Assembly: GCA_902812345.1 (NCBI GenBank)
Contig: CADDZM010000006.1
Span: 1 to 40,334, forward strand
Direction: 5' to 3'
DNA from: Chloroflexota bacterium
Lineage (GTDB): Bacteria; Chloroflexota; Chloroflexia; Chloroheliales; Chloroheliaceae
DNA: 40,334 nt
Of this stretch, positions 16,653-24,940 are shown piece after piece (position 1 is the stretch's first letter; each line of letters starts with the position of its first letter). A program made the position numbers and the translations under genes. Under the pieces are notes generated by a model that searched no databases, was not told the DNA's origin, and worked only from the letters and a program-made list of their open reading frames with translations.

Positions 16653-17579
16653 ATGACTTTCACTAAACTTTCAAGTGAACGGCAGGCTACCCTCGACGCC
16701 GTGCTGGATGGCCTGATGGGCCGCTACCTGGAACGGGTGCCAGACGTGGGCAACATCGTTAAGGCCATGCAGACCCAGGGTATTATATGCGACCGGCACG
16801 ATATCGAAAACGACCATATTGCCTTTCGGACTCTGGGCGTTAAACGCCTGGGGATTGCTTCGCTTGAAAAAATATTTTTGCATTACGGCTACGAACGGCG
16901 CGACCACTATACTTTCCTGGAAAAAAAACTGGAAGCGCACTGGTATCACCCGCCCCGGCCAACCCTGCCCCGCATTTTCATCAGCGAACTGCGGGTGGGC
17001 GACCTTTCCGAACGCTCCCGGCAAATTCTGCTTTCCTATACCAATGAAGTAACCTCGGACCCGGTAGACGCTCTTGACCTGGATGACGCCCGGCAGGTGG
17101 ACATTTTCCTGCACAAAGCTTTGTGGCGGATGCCCGGTTGGGAAGATTATCAGGCACTGGCAGCCGAGAGCGAGTACGCGGCCTGGGTGATTTACAACCG
17201 CTATTACCTCAACCATTTCACAATTTCGGTCCACAACCTGCCCCAGGGCTATAATACGGTGGCCTCCTTCAACGAGTTTTTGGAAAAGCACGGTTTTACC
17301 CTGAACACGGCCGGTGGCAAAATCAAGGTTAGCGGGGACGGTAAACTGTTGCAAAGTTCAACCGTGGCCGAAATGGTAAGGGCGGAATTTGCCGGGGGCG
17401 ACCGCCATAAGATAGCCGGTTCTTATGTCGAGTTTGCCGAGCGCAGGCCGATTGTGGAGGGAGCGGCGCTTGTCCCTGGCTCGTACAGCCGCGACCAACT
17501 CCGGGACGGTTTTGAAGCGGCCAACGCCGATAAAATTTTTGAAAGCACCTATAGCGCCCAGACCGGCCAGAAGCGGTAA
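16653..17579 (+). CDS. DUF1338 / HglS-like 2-oxoadipate dioxygenase/decarboxylase
   Basis: A 308-residue member of the DUF1338 family, whose characterised member HglS turns 2-oxoadipate plus O2 into D-2-hydroxyglutarate and CO2 with Fe(II). Likely metal ligands are H55 (NDHIAFRT), H188 (NHFTISVH) and E260 (YVEFAER). R59, four residues after the first His, matches the substrate-binding Arg of HglS in spacing. The protein is shorter than Pseudomonas HglS (about 450 residues), like other compact DUF1338 members. It follows the amidohydrolase by 85 bp on the same strand, and the next gene 12 bp downstream resembles a 2-hydroxyacid dehydrogenase. That order supports a 2-oxoadipate to 2-oxoglutarate module. 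The exact substrate is inferred. Confidence 0.85.
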   Translation: MTFTKLSSERQATLDAVLDGLMGRYLERVPDVGNIVKAMQTQGIICDRHDIENDHIAFRTLGVKRLGIASLEKIFLHYGYERRDHYTFLEKKLEAHWYHPPRPTLPRIFISELRVGDLSERSRQILLSYTNEVTSDPVDALDLDDARQVDIFLHKALWRMPGWEDYQALAAESEYAAWVIYNRYYLNHFTISVHNLPQGYNTVASFNEFLEKHGFTLNTAGGKIKVSGDGKLLQSSTVAEMVRAEFAGGDRHKIAGSYVEFAERRPIVEGAALVPGSYSRDQLRDGFEAANADKIFESTYSAQTGQKR

Positions 17580-17591
17580 ATACAGCAATAA

Positions 17592-18361
17592 ATGGAAATT
17601 GAGCAACGAATAATAGATGATTGCGTGCGGTGCGGGCTTTGCCTGGCTTCCTGCCCGACCTATGTCATCAAAGGGATTGAAACCAGTTCCCCAAGGGGGC
17701 GGATTGCCCTCTTGAACGCCGTCAACAAGGGCAAGTTAAAGCGGCTCGACCAGGGTGTGGTGGACCAGGTGTATGAATGCCTGGACTGCCGGGCCTGCGA
17801 AGCGGTCTGTCCGAGCGGGGTCGAGTACGGCAAACTGGTGGAGGCGGCCCGAAGCCAGATTGAAACCGCCCGCGAACCGGACTACGCCCTGGTTAAACGG
17901 CTGGTGCGGCTGGTGACTTTGCAGGGACTTTTCGCCCACAAACCCCTTTTTTATGCTTTCGCGGCCCTGCTGGTTGCTTACCAGCGCAGCGGTTTGCAAT
18001 GGCTGGCCCGCCACAGCGGCCTGTTAAAGCTGTTAAGGCTCTCGGAAATGGAGTCAATGCTGCCGCCGGTCGAGTGGCCTTTTGTGAAAACCGGGCAAGA
18101 ACGCTGGCAGGCGGCCGGGAAAGAGCGCCACCGGGTAAACCTCTTTGCCGGGTGCATAATGAGCACGGCTTTTGCCGAGGTTGACCGGGCTACCGGGCGG
18201 GTGCTGGCCCGTAACGGGATAACGGTGGATACTCCGGCGGGGCAGTGGTGCTGCGGCGCCCTGCATATTCATTCCGGCGACGAAGAAGGGGCTAAACGGC
18301 TGGCCCGGCAAAATATAGCCGCCTTTGAAAAAAGCGGGGCGGAGTTTACAATCGTATTGGT
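17592..18361 (+). pseudogene. glcF-like iron-sulfur subunit of a 2-hydroxyacid dehydrogenase, 3' end lost
   Basis: The N-terminal ~255 residues of a GlcF-type subunit. Two [4Fe-4S] motifs are intact (CVRCGLCLASCP near residue 11 and CLDCRACEAVCP near 62), followed by the linker helices and the first CCG-domain motif (NLFAGCIMS...WCCGALHIHSG). Homology stops abruptly after KSGAEFTIV at about 18355. The reading frame stays open to 18968, but those residues are out-of-frame glcD sequence and make no sense. About 170 residues, including the second CCG domain, are missing. With the glcD fragment that follows, it looks like one deletion of roughly 1.5 kb, or an assembly collapse. The intact pair would pass electrons from D-2-hydroxyglutarate, or glycolate/lactate, to the quinone pool. 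Confidence 0.85.
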
Positions 18362-18829
18362 AAGAGCGCCGAGGAAAACGAAAAGCTGTGGGAAGCTCGC
18401 CGGGCCGTTTCGCCCTCGCTGGCCCGCTTGCGGCCTGACAAGTTGGGTGAAGATATTTCGGTGCCGCGCAGCGCCCTGCCCCAGGTTGTACGGGAAATCG
18501 GTGAAATATCCCGGCGTTACAACCTGCCAATCCCGGCCTTCGGCCACGCCGGGGACGGCAACTTGCACCCAAATATTTTATGCGACCGGAGCGACCCTGC
18601 TGAAATGGAGCGGGTGCGCGGGGCCGCCGCCAAAATCTTTCGGATGGCAGTCCGGTTGGGCGGCACTCTATCAGGCGAACACGGTATCGGGCTGCTTAAA
18701 AAAGAGTTTGTGGAAGAAGCTCTTGGGGCGGAACAACTTGCTTTTATGCGGCGAATGCGCGAGTATTTCGACCCGAACGGCATCCTTAACCCCGGCAAGC
18801 TTTTCCCGACCGGCCAGAGTAGCTGGTAA
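18362..18829 (+). pseudogene. glcD-like FAD-linked oxidase, only the C-terminal third
   Basis: In the +2 frame relative to the glcF fragment, sequence from KSAEENEKLWEARRAVSPS onward is the C-terminal domain of a GlcD / D-lactate / D-2-hydroxyglutarate dehydrogenase. It shows LGEDISVP, the metal-binding FGHAGDGNLHPN motif and GTLSGEHGIGLLKK, ending with FDPNGILNPGKLFP. About 155 of the usual 460-480 residues remain; the FAD-binding PCMH domain is gone. It has no start or ribosome binding site of its own and is joined directly to the truncated glcF. If the deletion is real, this strain lacks the dehydrogenase for the product of the DUF1338 enzyme unless another copy exists. Confidence 0.85.
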
Positions 18830-18882
18830 AAAAAGAGGCCCGGGCCGCTATTTATTCCTGGCAATTCAAACTACAGTTCTTA

Positions 18883-18901
18883 AGGGGTCATTAAGACCCC
18901 T
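18883..18901. terminator. Bidirectional hairpin between convergent genes
   Basis: AGGGGTC (18883-18889), loop ATTAA, GACCCCT (18895-18901). It lies between the end of the glcD fragment (+) and the sulfatase (-), where a shared terminator is expected. No long U-tract on either side. Confidence 0.55.
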
Positions 18902-18964
18902 ATACGGACCCCGGCGTTGCTGGCCGGTGCAAGCCAGGAGAATATCAGGCCGGGTTTGCGCCGG

Positions 18965-20350
18965 CTAGGCCTTGAAGTATTTTTCCAGGTTAACTATTTT
19001 GCGCTGCCCGGCCTGTCGCGGCGCGGCGTTTTCAATGGTAGGCGCCGTTTCCCCGGCCTCCACCATCTTTCGAATAAGCCGCTCTTTCAAGTCGTCCGAC
19101 ACTTCCCGGTAAGATTCCATCCCGGCCAGATTGGTCAGTTCGTGCGGGTCCGCCATTATGTCGTAAAGCATTTCTTCCCGGTAGAAATCTGAACTCGGCA
19201 CCTTATTACCATCCAGGCCCGGCGCGGAAACAATATATTTCCAGCGTTTCGTCCGAATAGTCCGGCCCACCTGGGACTCGCTGACCTGCACAAACACTTC
19301 TTCCGGCCAGTCTTCCATCAGGTCGCGGTCCAGCGGAGTAACCGCCCGGCCCGGCATTTCAGCCGGTACCGGCAGCCCTGCCGCCGTGAGTAAGGTCGGT
19401 AAAATATCTACATGACTCACCATCTGCTGGACCTGCCCACCCCCCATAAAACCAGGGCCGCTTAAAGCAGCCGGGATACGGATGGAGGCTTCATGGCCGG
19501 AGCGTTTATATTCCGAGTTGCGGGTTTTGAAGTGGTTGCCGTGGTCGGAGGTAAAAAGGACAATCGTGTTATCCAGGATACCCAGGCTTTTGAGCGCGTC
19601 AAGCATCCGGCCCAGGGCTTCGTCCAGCCGTTTAACCATGCCAAAATACCCGCCGATATTACCGTAAACGCTCGCGCCGCCCAGGGCCGCCAAATCCCCT
19701 GGAACCCACCGCCCTTCGTACCGCTCGCGGTAACCTTCCGGGGCCGGGTAATCATCCTGGTTATTCTGGTGGTGCGGCTCTAAAAAGGATAAATAAAGGT
19801 AAAATGGCCCCTGCCGGTGGCCGCCAATATAGCGAATGGCGGCATCAGTCACGGCGTCCACCCGGTAGCCGGGCAAGCTTACGGGTTGGCCTTCGTTGTC
19901 GAACATTACGGTATGATAGGGCTGGGAAGTAAATTCCAGGACGTTGGAAGCCAGCCAGTATTCGTAGCCGCCCCGCTGGTGTGCCGGCACCGGCCCTTCC
20001 CCGTCAATCATATCGTCGGCCAGGTGCCATTTGCCGATATAAGCGGTCTGGTAGCCGCCTTCTTTAAAGAAATGGGCGAGGGTCTTCTGGTTTTGAGGCA
20101 GGGCAATCGCATTTTTCCAGACCCCATTGGCGGTCGGGTAAAGGCCGGTCTGAATAGCCGCGCGGGCCGGGCCGCAGACCGGTTGGTTGGTAAACATATA
20201 GTTCAGGTGAGTGCCGCGCTGGGCCATGCGGTCGAAGTTGGGCATTAAATCGAGCGGGTTACCGTGCAGCCCGCTGGTATCCCAGCGCTGCTGGTCGGTG
20301 AAAAACACTATGACATTAGGTTGGCCCTGATTTGTATTTAAGTCTGCCAA
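18965..20350 (-). CDS. Sulfatase (formylglycine-dependent, alkaline phosphatase superfamily)
   Basis: Hydrolyses sulfate esters, probably on a carbohydrate. The 461-residue protein starts with the metal-binding motif VIVFFTDQQRWD and carries the type I sulfatase signature CGPAR, with C59 the residue converted to formylglycine. Other active-site parts are visible: GKWHL around residue 105-109 and FTSDHGNHF near 265-273. No signal peptide is present, so it should act in the cytoplasm on an imported sulfated sugar. It is the last gene of a - strand operon with two sugar-type ABC permeases (86 bp upstream), which supports uptake followed by desulfation. The nearest alternatives are choline or N-sulfoglucosamine type sulfatases. 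Confidence 0.93.
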   Translation of the reverse strand: MADLNTNQGQPNVIVFFTDQQRWDTSGLHGNPLDLMPNFDRMAQRGTHLNYMFTNQPVCGPARAAIQTGLYPTANGVWKNAIALPQNQKTLAHFFKEGGYQTAYIGKWHLADDMIDGEGPVPAHQRGGYEYWLASNVLEFTSQPYHTVMFDNEGQPVSLPGYRVDAVTDAAIRYIGGHRQGPFYLYLSFLEPHHQNNQDDYPAPEGYRERYEGRWVPGDLAALGGASVYGNIGGYFGMVKRLDEALGRMLDALKSLGILDNTIVLFTSDHGNHFKTRNSEYKRSGHEASIRIPAALSGPGFMGGGQVQQMVSHVDILPTLLTAAGLPVPAEMPGRAVTPLDRDLMEDWPEEVFVQVSESQVGRTIRTKRWKYIVSAPGLDGNKVPSSDFYREEMLYDIMADPHELTNLAGMESYREVSDDLKERLIRKMVEAGETAPTIENAAPRQAGQRKIVNLEKYFKA

Positions 20351-20437
20351 TTTACTTTGCTTTCCGTTTGAAAGGTTGATTTAAAATTTGTGGCAGGCCG
20401 GGCGAGTTAATATTCCCTTTTGCCCGGCCTTTCCGCT

Positions 20438-21274
20438 CTATTTTAACCCGGTTAGAGCGATACCCTCTACAAAGTAGCGCTGCGTAAACAGGAACAAAAG
20501 CAGTATCGGAATGAAAAGGACCGTCGAACCGGCGGCCATATATTGCCACTGGTTGTAATACTCCTGGTTGAACAGGGTGAGGCCGGTGGTCATGGTCCGC
20601 ATTTCGGTGGTATTTACCACAATCAGGGGCCACAGAAATTCATCCCAATGGGTCACGAAAGTGAAAAGGCCGAGCGTTGCCAGGGCCGGTTTAATCTGCG
20701 GCAGGATAATGCGGGCATAAATGCCGAACTCCGAACTGCCGTCAATGCGGGCCGCGTCAATCAGCTCGAAAGGTAGCGGCTGAATAAACTGGCGCATCAG
20801 GAAAATGCCGTACGCGCTCATCAGAAAAGGTGTTATCAAACCCTGGTAAGTATTTAACCAGCCAATCCCGGCCATCATGGTATAGAGCGGAATCATCCTG
20901 ACGAAGAAAGGAATCATTAAAGTTCCTAACATTAGCAGGAAAAGGACGTTTTTGAAGCGGAACTGGAACTTGGCAAAGACATACCCGGCCAGCGGGTCGA
21001 AGAACAGGTGCGACAATGTTATGACCCCGGCCACGATGGCGCTATTCACGAAAAAGCGGGCAAAGGGCGCTTTCTGCCAGATGTCCAGGTAATTGGTGAA
21101 CTGGGGGTCGGTCGGGATAATAACCGGTTCCCCGGCAAAGGTCTGGGCCTCGGTCTGCAGCGATAGACAAAGCATGTAAATGAACGGCATGACTGCCAGC
21201 AAGGCCAGGATAGCCAGGATAAAATAGGTTAGCGGCTTTGCGCCAGGGAAAAGATTTTCACTTTCCTTAAACAT
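20438..21274 (-). CDS. Carbohydrate ABC transporter permease, MalG type
   Basis: A 278-residue inner-membrane permease with six hydrophobic segments and the EAA loop DAARIDGSSEFGIYARIILPQIKPALA, typical of the CUT1 (MalG/UgpE) class. Its start directly abuts the stop of the MalF-type gene. The C-terminus GIALTGLK is family-typical. It works with the MalF-like partner, a missing binding protein and an ATPase encoded elsewhere (CUT1 systems often share MsmK/UgpC-type ATPases). Confidence 0.93.
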   Translation of the reverse strand: MFKESENLFPGAKPLTYFILAILALLAVMPFIYMLCLSLQTEAQTFAGEPVIIPTDPQFTNYLDIWQKAPFARFFVNSAIVAGVITLSHLFFDPLAGYVFAKFQFRFKNVLFLLMLGTLMIPFFVRMIPLYTMMAGIGWLNTYQGLITPFLMSAYGIFLMRQFIQPLPFELIDAARIDGSSEFGIYARIILPQIKPALATLGLFTFVTHWDEFLWPLIVVNTTEMRTMTTGLTLFNQEYYNQWQYMAAGSTVLFIPILLLFLFTQRYFVEGIALTGLK

Positions 21275-22192
21275 TTAATATTCCACTCCATTTCTGTTTA
21301 TCCGCAACTGGACAAAAGTCAGCAGCAGGATTGCCAGGAACATTAAAAAGGTTAAGGCTGAAGCATAAGCAAATTTGCTCTCGCTGAAAGCGACATTAAA
21401 GACGTGGAAGACGTATAAGCGGGTAGACTCGGCAGGGCCGCCATTAGTTATGATAAATGCCTGGGTGAAAGCCTGCAAGCTGCTAATTACGCTGATGATT
21501 GAAACAAAAAGAGTGGTCGGGGCAAGTAAAGGAATGGTGATAAGGCGGAAGCGGGCCAAGGTGCCGGCCCCATCAATTTTGGCTGCTTCCTGGTAAAGCG
21601 CCGGAATGCCCTGCAACCCGGCCAGGAACAGCACCATATTGTAGCCCATCGCCTGCCAGACCGTGATACCGACCAGCGCCCAGATGGCCGCCTGGTAGTT
21701 ACTCAACCAATCCTGGGTCGGCAAGTTAAGCGTCATTAGAACTTTGTTAAGAATACCAATCAGCGGGTCCAGGATGTTGCGCCACATCAGACCCACGATG
21801 ACGGCGCTGGTCATGTAAGGAATGAGCAGGATGGTTCTTAGAAAGGTCCGGCCCCGGAAAGACTGATTAAGCAGCAGCGCCAGGAAAAGGCCAAAAATCA
21901 TGCTGAAAATGGTCACGCTGACCGAGAAAACCAACGTCAGGACGAATGAGTTTAGCGAACGCTGGTCCTCGAAAGCCTTAATATAATTTTCGAAGCCGAC
22001 AAACGCATTCCCAACATCATCGCTATGCAGGCTGGACCACAATTCAATAACGATTGGGATAAAGAAAAACAACGTGAAATAAATGAATGCCGGTATGAGA
22101 AAGATATAGGCTATGATTGCCTGGCGGCTTGCCAGGCCCATCGGCACCCTTCTTACCGCACCGCTATTGTCTTTCGACACGACAACCTTCAT
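21275..22192 (-). CDS. Carbohydrate ABC transporter permease, MalF type
   Basis: A 305-residue permease with six predicted membrane segments. The EAA loop is EAAKIDGAGTLARFRLITIPLLAPTTLF. A basic N-terminal tail precedes the first segment (YIFLIPAFIYFTLFFFIPI). It is first of the two permeases and only 31 bp after the stop of a truncated binding-protein gene, so the original order was binding protein, MalF, MalG, sulfatase. The substrate is probably a sulfated or otherwise modified glycan fragment, judged only by the sulfatase. Confidence 0.93.
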   Translation of the reverse strand: MKVVVSKDNSGAVRRVPMGLASRQAIIAYIFLIPAFIYFTLFFFIPIVIELWSSLHSDDVGNAFVGFENYIKAFEDQRSLNSFVLTLVFSVSVTIFSMIFGLFLALLLNQSFRGRTFLRTILLIPYMTSAVIVGLMWRNILDPLIGILNKVLMTLNLPTQDWLSNYQAAIWALVGITVWQAMGYNMVLFLAGLQGIPALYQEAAKIDGAGTLARFRLITIPLLAPTTLFVSIISVISSLQAFTQAFIITNGGPAESTRLYVFHVFNVAFSESKFAYASALTFLMFLAILLLTFVQLRINRNGVEY

Positions 22193-22223
22193 GAATACCC
22201 GCCTCCCGGACTGGTAAATCTTT

Positions 22224-22367
22224 TTACTGACCGGCCAGAATTTTGTTACCGTTGGTCACGAACTCTTTCAAAGCATCTATGGCCGGAGTATTTTTGTAAA
22301 TAACATCCTGGTACTTCTTATTGTATAGCGGCTGAATCTGGGTCAACTTGCCGGTAAAAGCCTGGCT
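22224..22367 (-). pseudogene. C-terminal remnant of an extracellular sugar-binding protein
   Basis: In the - strand frame ending with TAA at 22224, 47 residues read as a typical C-terminus of a CUT1 binding protein: QPLYNKKYQDVIYKNTPAID..LKEFVTNGNKILAGQ. Upstream the frame closes at once with a TAG next to 22367, and no signal peptide, lipobox or binding-protein body is found in the following 600 bp. The gene is truncated at its 5' side, by deletion or by a wrong join. It was not marked as an open reading frame because it is short and lacks a start. Confidence 0.75.
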
Positions 22368-23008
22368 CTACCTGGCGTATGATATCCCCCTGTGAAATCG
22401 GGTTAACCTGTACCATAGGGTTCTAGCCCCGGTGGCAATATGTGTTAATGGCAGATACCCTTCACACTACCCAGCTTTTTCAGGAATTATTGATTCGATT
22501 AAATAAAATGCCCGGTTTCTAAAATTTCTTGCTGAAACTTTTTCTAAATTTTTCTTTCAGGAGTTAAGAAGTAACGGAAAGAACCTTATATAATCCATTC
22601 AACGAATACTTTAGCATACAAATATCCCAAAATCAATAACAAGTTTTCCAGGCAACCGAGTTGTAAAGAAATTCTAAAAATACCAGAACAACGGGGAGGG
22701 AGCAAGCCCTTCTGCTGGTTAAACGGAATATATAGCTGTTGTACTTAGGGAAAATAACCTTTTTGGCCCTCTTTCTGCAACCTTTTTTTGATGGTGCTTT
22801 ATTTTTATAAAAAAGGCTTTTGAGGTAGTGTGGCAGGGGTGGTTCTTGGGTAATTAAGGTGCACCGTTAATATTCTGGATACAGTTGCCGATGTCATAAC
22901 AAATAACTCGTGACTTTCGCTTGAAGCTGAAAAGCCTTCGGGAGTCCAGGAAATCAAACTCAAAGTAATTGTTTCAAGCGAAAGTCCAATAATTGTAAGG
23001 TTGCTTTA
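22368..23008. other. AT-rich non-coding gap
   Basis: About 640 bp between the truncated binding-protein gene and the first glycosyltransferase. I see no convincing gene. It contains several T/A runs (for example around 22785-22815) and an inverted repeat near its right end. It is the expected place for the lost 5' part of the sugar-binding protein gene, which is not there. Confidence 0.5.
22912..22986. repeat. Inverted repeat upstream of the glycosyltransferase pair
   Basis: GACTTTCGCTTGAA (22912-22925) and TTCAAGCGAAAGTC (22973-22986) are a perfect 14-bp inverted repeat 47 bp apart, ending 22 bp before the first glycosyltransferase start. It could be an operator pair, a leader hairpin or the ends of a tiny mobile element. 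Nothing in the 47 bp between suggests a gene. Confidence 0.6.
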
Positions 23009-24940
23009 ATGCTAAATAACAATTTAATTCCCGCCGTTTCAGTTTTAATGCCTACTTTCAAACAAGCTGCCTTTATTCGCCGCGCCCTGGAAAGCCTGAG
23101 GTCTCAGACTTTTCAGGACTGGGAATTAATTGTGGTTGATGATGGTTCCCCCGATGAGACCGGGCAAATAATTGAAAGTTATCTGAGTGATAACCGGATT
23201 CATTATCACAGGCTGCCAAAAAACCAGGGTCTGGGAGCGGCTTTAAACACTGCAACCAGTCTCGCCCGGGGAAACTACCTTGCTTATTTACCTTCCGACG
23301 ATATTTACTACCCTGACCACCTGGCAAGGTTGGTGCAAACACTGGACAACCGGCCAGAAATTTACCTGGCTTATGGCGGAGTGCGCTGGGACTACGAGAA
23401 ATACGGTCCCACCCTCCAGGGTGAGGAAGCGGTGGGCAGAGAAGCCGAAGCCCTGGCCCAACCAATCGCACCTCCTGACGCCAAGCTAAGCAGCGGCAAT
23501 ATTCTGGCCCTGGTGCAGGTGATGCACCGCCGCGGCCTGGAAGAAAAAGTTAGTTGGACCCCTCGCACTGTCCTCGTTTCGGATAAACTCGAACCCGATT
23601 TCTGGCGCGACCTGCTGGGGGAAGGCGCCCGGTTTGCCTACGCCGGGAAAATTACCTGTGAATGGGTAGACCACCCTTTGCAGCATCACAAAAATATTGT
23701 CGGGAAATTTGGCGGGCTGGCCTTTTACCGCAACTTCTATGGGGTTGGCCGGGGCGAATGGCTGGACTGGCAGCCTTCTAAAGGCTGGCACCTAAACGAG
23801 CGGTCCCGGTTTGGCCGGTTTGATGCCGAACGGGACTTACCCGCGCCGGGCGGTCTTAAAATTTTACTCGTAGGTGAGCTTGGCTTTAACCCGGAACGCA
23901 TTATCGCTTTTGAGGAACAGGGACACAAGCTTTACGGCTTATGGATTTCCCACCCTGAGATTTGGGATACCATTGGCCCGTTGCCTTTTGGCAATGTCGA
24001 AGATATCCCTTACGACCGGAACTGGATTGAACGGGTAAAGGAAATTAAGCCCGATGTTATTTATGCCCTGTTAAACTGGCAAGCCCTGGAATTGATTTTC
24101 GAGGTTAAGCAGGCCCAACTTGATATTCCCTTCGTCTTTCATTTTAAAGAGGGGCCTTTTATTACCCTGGAACACGGCACCTGGCCGGGTGTATTAAATC
24201 TTTTCAAAGAGTGCGAGGGATTAGTCTTTATCAGCGAAGAAAACTACGAGTGGTTTCAGCTCACAACCGGTAACCTGATTGACCCTGACAGAGCTTTTAT
24301 CCTGGACGGCGACCTGCCTAAACTGGACTGGCAGACGTCAGACTGGCAGCCCAAACTTTCAGAGCAGGACGGCCAGGTTCATACCCTCTGTTCCGGGCGG
24401 CCCCTCGGGATGGAGCCGTTCGAGGAACTGGCCGCCAATAAAGTTAACGTCCATTTTTACGGCAATTTCTTCCACTCAACTTTCCCCAACTGGACCCGCA
24501 AAGGATTAGCAACCGGTTACATGCATTTGCATCCTACTGTAGAACCCGCCGACTGGGTCAGCGAGCTTTCGCGCTATGATGCCGCCTGGTTTCACGTCTT
24601 TGATAGTTATAACGAGGGTGATTTGCGTAAAGCTCACTGGGACGATTTAAACCTGGCCGCCCGCCTGGGCACTTACGCCGCGGCCGGACTGCCCTGGATT
24701 CTAAAAGACAACCGTCATTCGTGCGTGGCAGTCCAGAGCCTGGCAGTAAAGCACGACATCGGAGTCTTTTATTCCGACTTTACTGACCTGGCCGCAAAAT
24801 TACGGGACCGCTCCCGCCTGGACCAGATGACAGCTAATATGCGGAGAGTGCGAGGTGAATTTGCTTTTGACACCCACGTCGCCGACCTCGTGGCGTTTTT
24901 TAGAAAAGCTATAAGCCGAAAAGAAGAAAAAAACTCCTGA
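23009..24940 (+). CDS. Two-domain glycosyltransferase (GT2 plus C-terminal GT-B-like domain), copy 1
   Basis: A 643-residue cytoplasmic enzyme. Residues about 8-230 form a GT-A family 2 domain: SVLMPTFKQAAFIRRALESL, the nucleotide-binding VVDDGSPDET and the DxD-like PSDDIYYPDHL. From about residue 282 (GLKILLVGELGFNPERI) a second Rossmann-like domain begins, resembling CgeB/YkvP-type transferases. It contains a conserved WHxxKEG-like stretch (FHFKEGPFITLEHGTWPG) and a C-terminal WDDLNLAARLGTYAAAGLPWI that looks like the donor-sugar site. The two domains suggest two sequential sugar transfers in surface polysaccharide or glycoprotein synthesis. It overlaps the next gene by one base, so the two are co-translated. 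Acceptor and sugars are unknown. Confidence 0.85.
   Translation: MLNNNLIPAVSVLMPTFKQAAFIRRALESLRSQTFQDWELIVVDDGSPDETGQIIESYLSDNRIHYHRLPKNQGLGAALNTATSLARGNYLAYLPSDDIYYPDHLARLVQTLDNRPEIYLAYGGVRWDYEKYGPTLQGEEAVGREAEALAQPIAPPDAKLSSGNILALVQVMHRRGLEEKVSWTPRTVLVSDKLEPDFWRDLLGEGARFAYAGKITCEWVDHPLQHHKNIVGKFGGLAFYRNFYGVGRGEWLDWQPSKGWHLNERSRFGRFDAERDLPAPGGLKILLVGELGFNPERIIAFEEQGHKLYGLWISHPEIWDTIGPLPFGNVEDIPYDRNWIERVKEIKPDVIYALLNWQALELIFEVKQAQLDIPFVFHFKEGPFITLEHGTWPGVLNLFKECEGLVFISEENYEWFQLTTGNLIDPDRAFILDGDLPKLDWQTSDWQPKLSEQDGQVHTLCSGRPLGMEPFEELAANKVNVHFYGNFFHSTFPNWTRKGLATGYMHLHPTVEPADWVSELSRYDAAWFHVFDSYNEGDLRKAHWDDLNLAARLGTYAAAGLPWILKDNRHSCVAVQSLAVKHDIGVFYSDFTDLAAKLRDRSRLDQMTANMRRVRGEFAFDTHVADLVAFFRKAISRKEEKNS

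Noticed and set aside
16671..17354. 227-codon - strand frame inside the DUF1338 gene
   Set aside because: Antisense shadow with no supporting signal.
18362..18968. Continuation of the glcF frame as a 458-residue protein
   Set aside because: After about residue 256 the translation is out-of-frame glcD sequence; the real glcD residues read in another frame.
22025..22303. 92-codon + strand frame over the start of the MalF-type gene
   Set aside because: Antisense to a clear permease and to the binding-protein stub; no motif.
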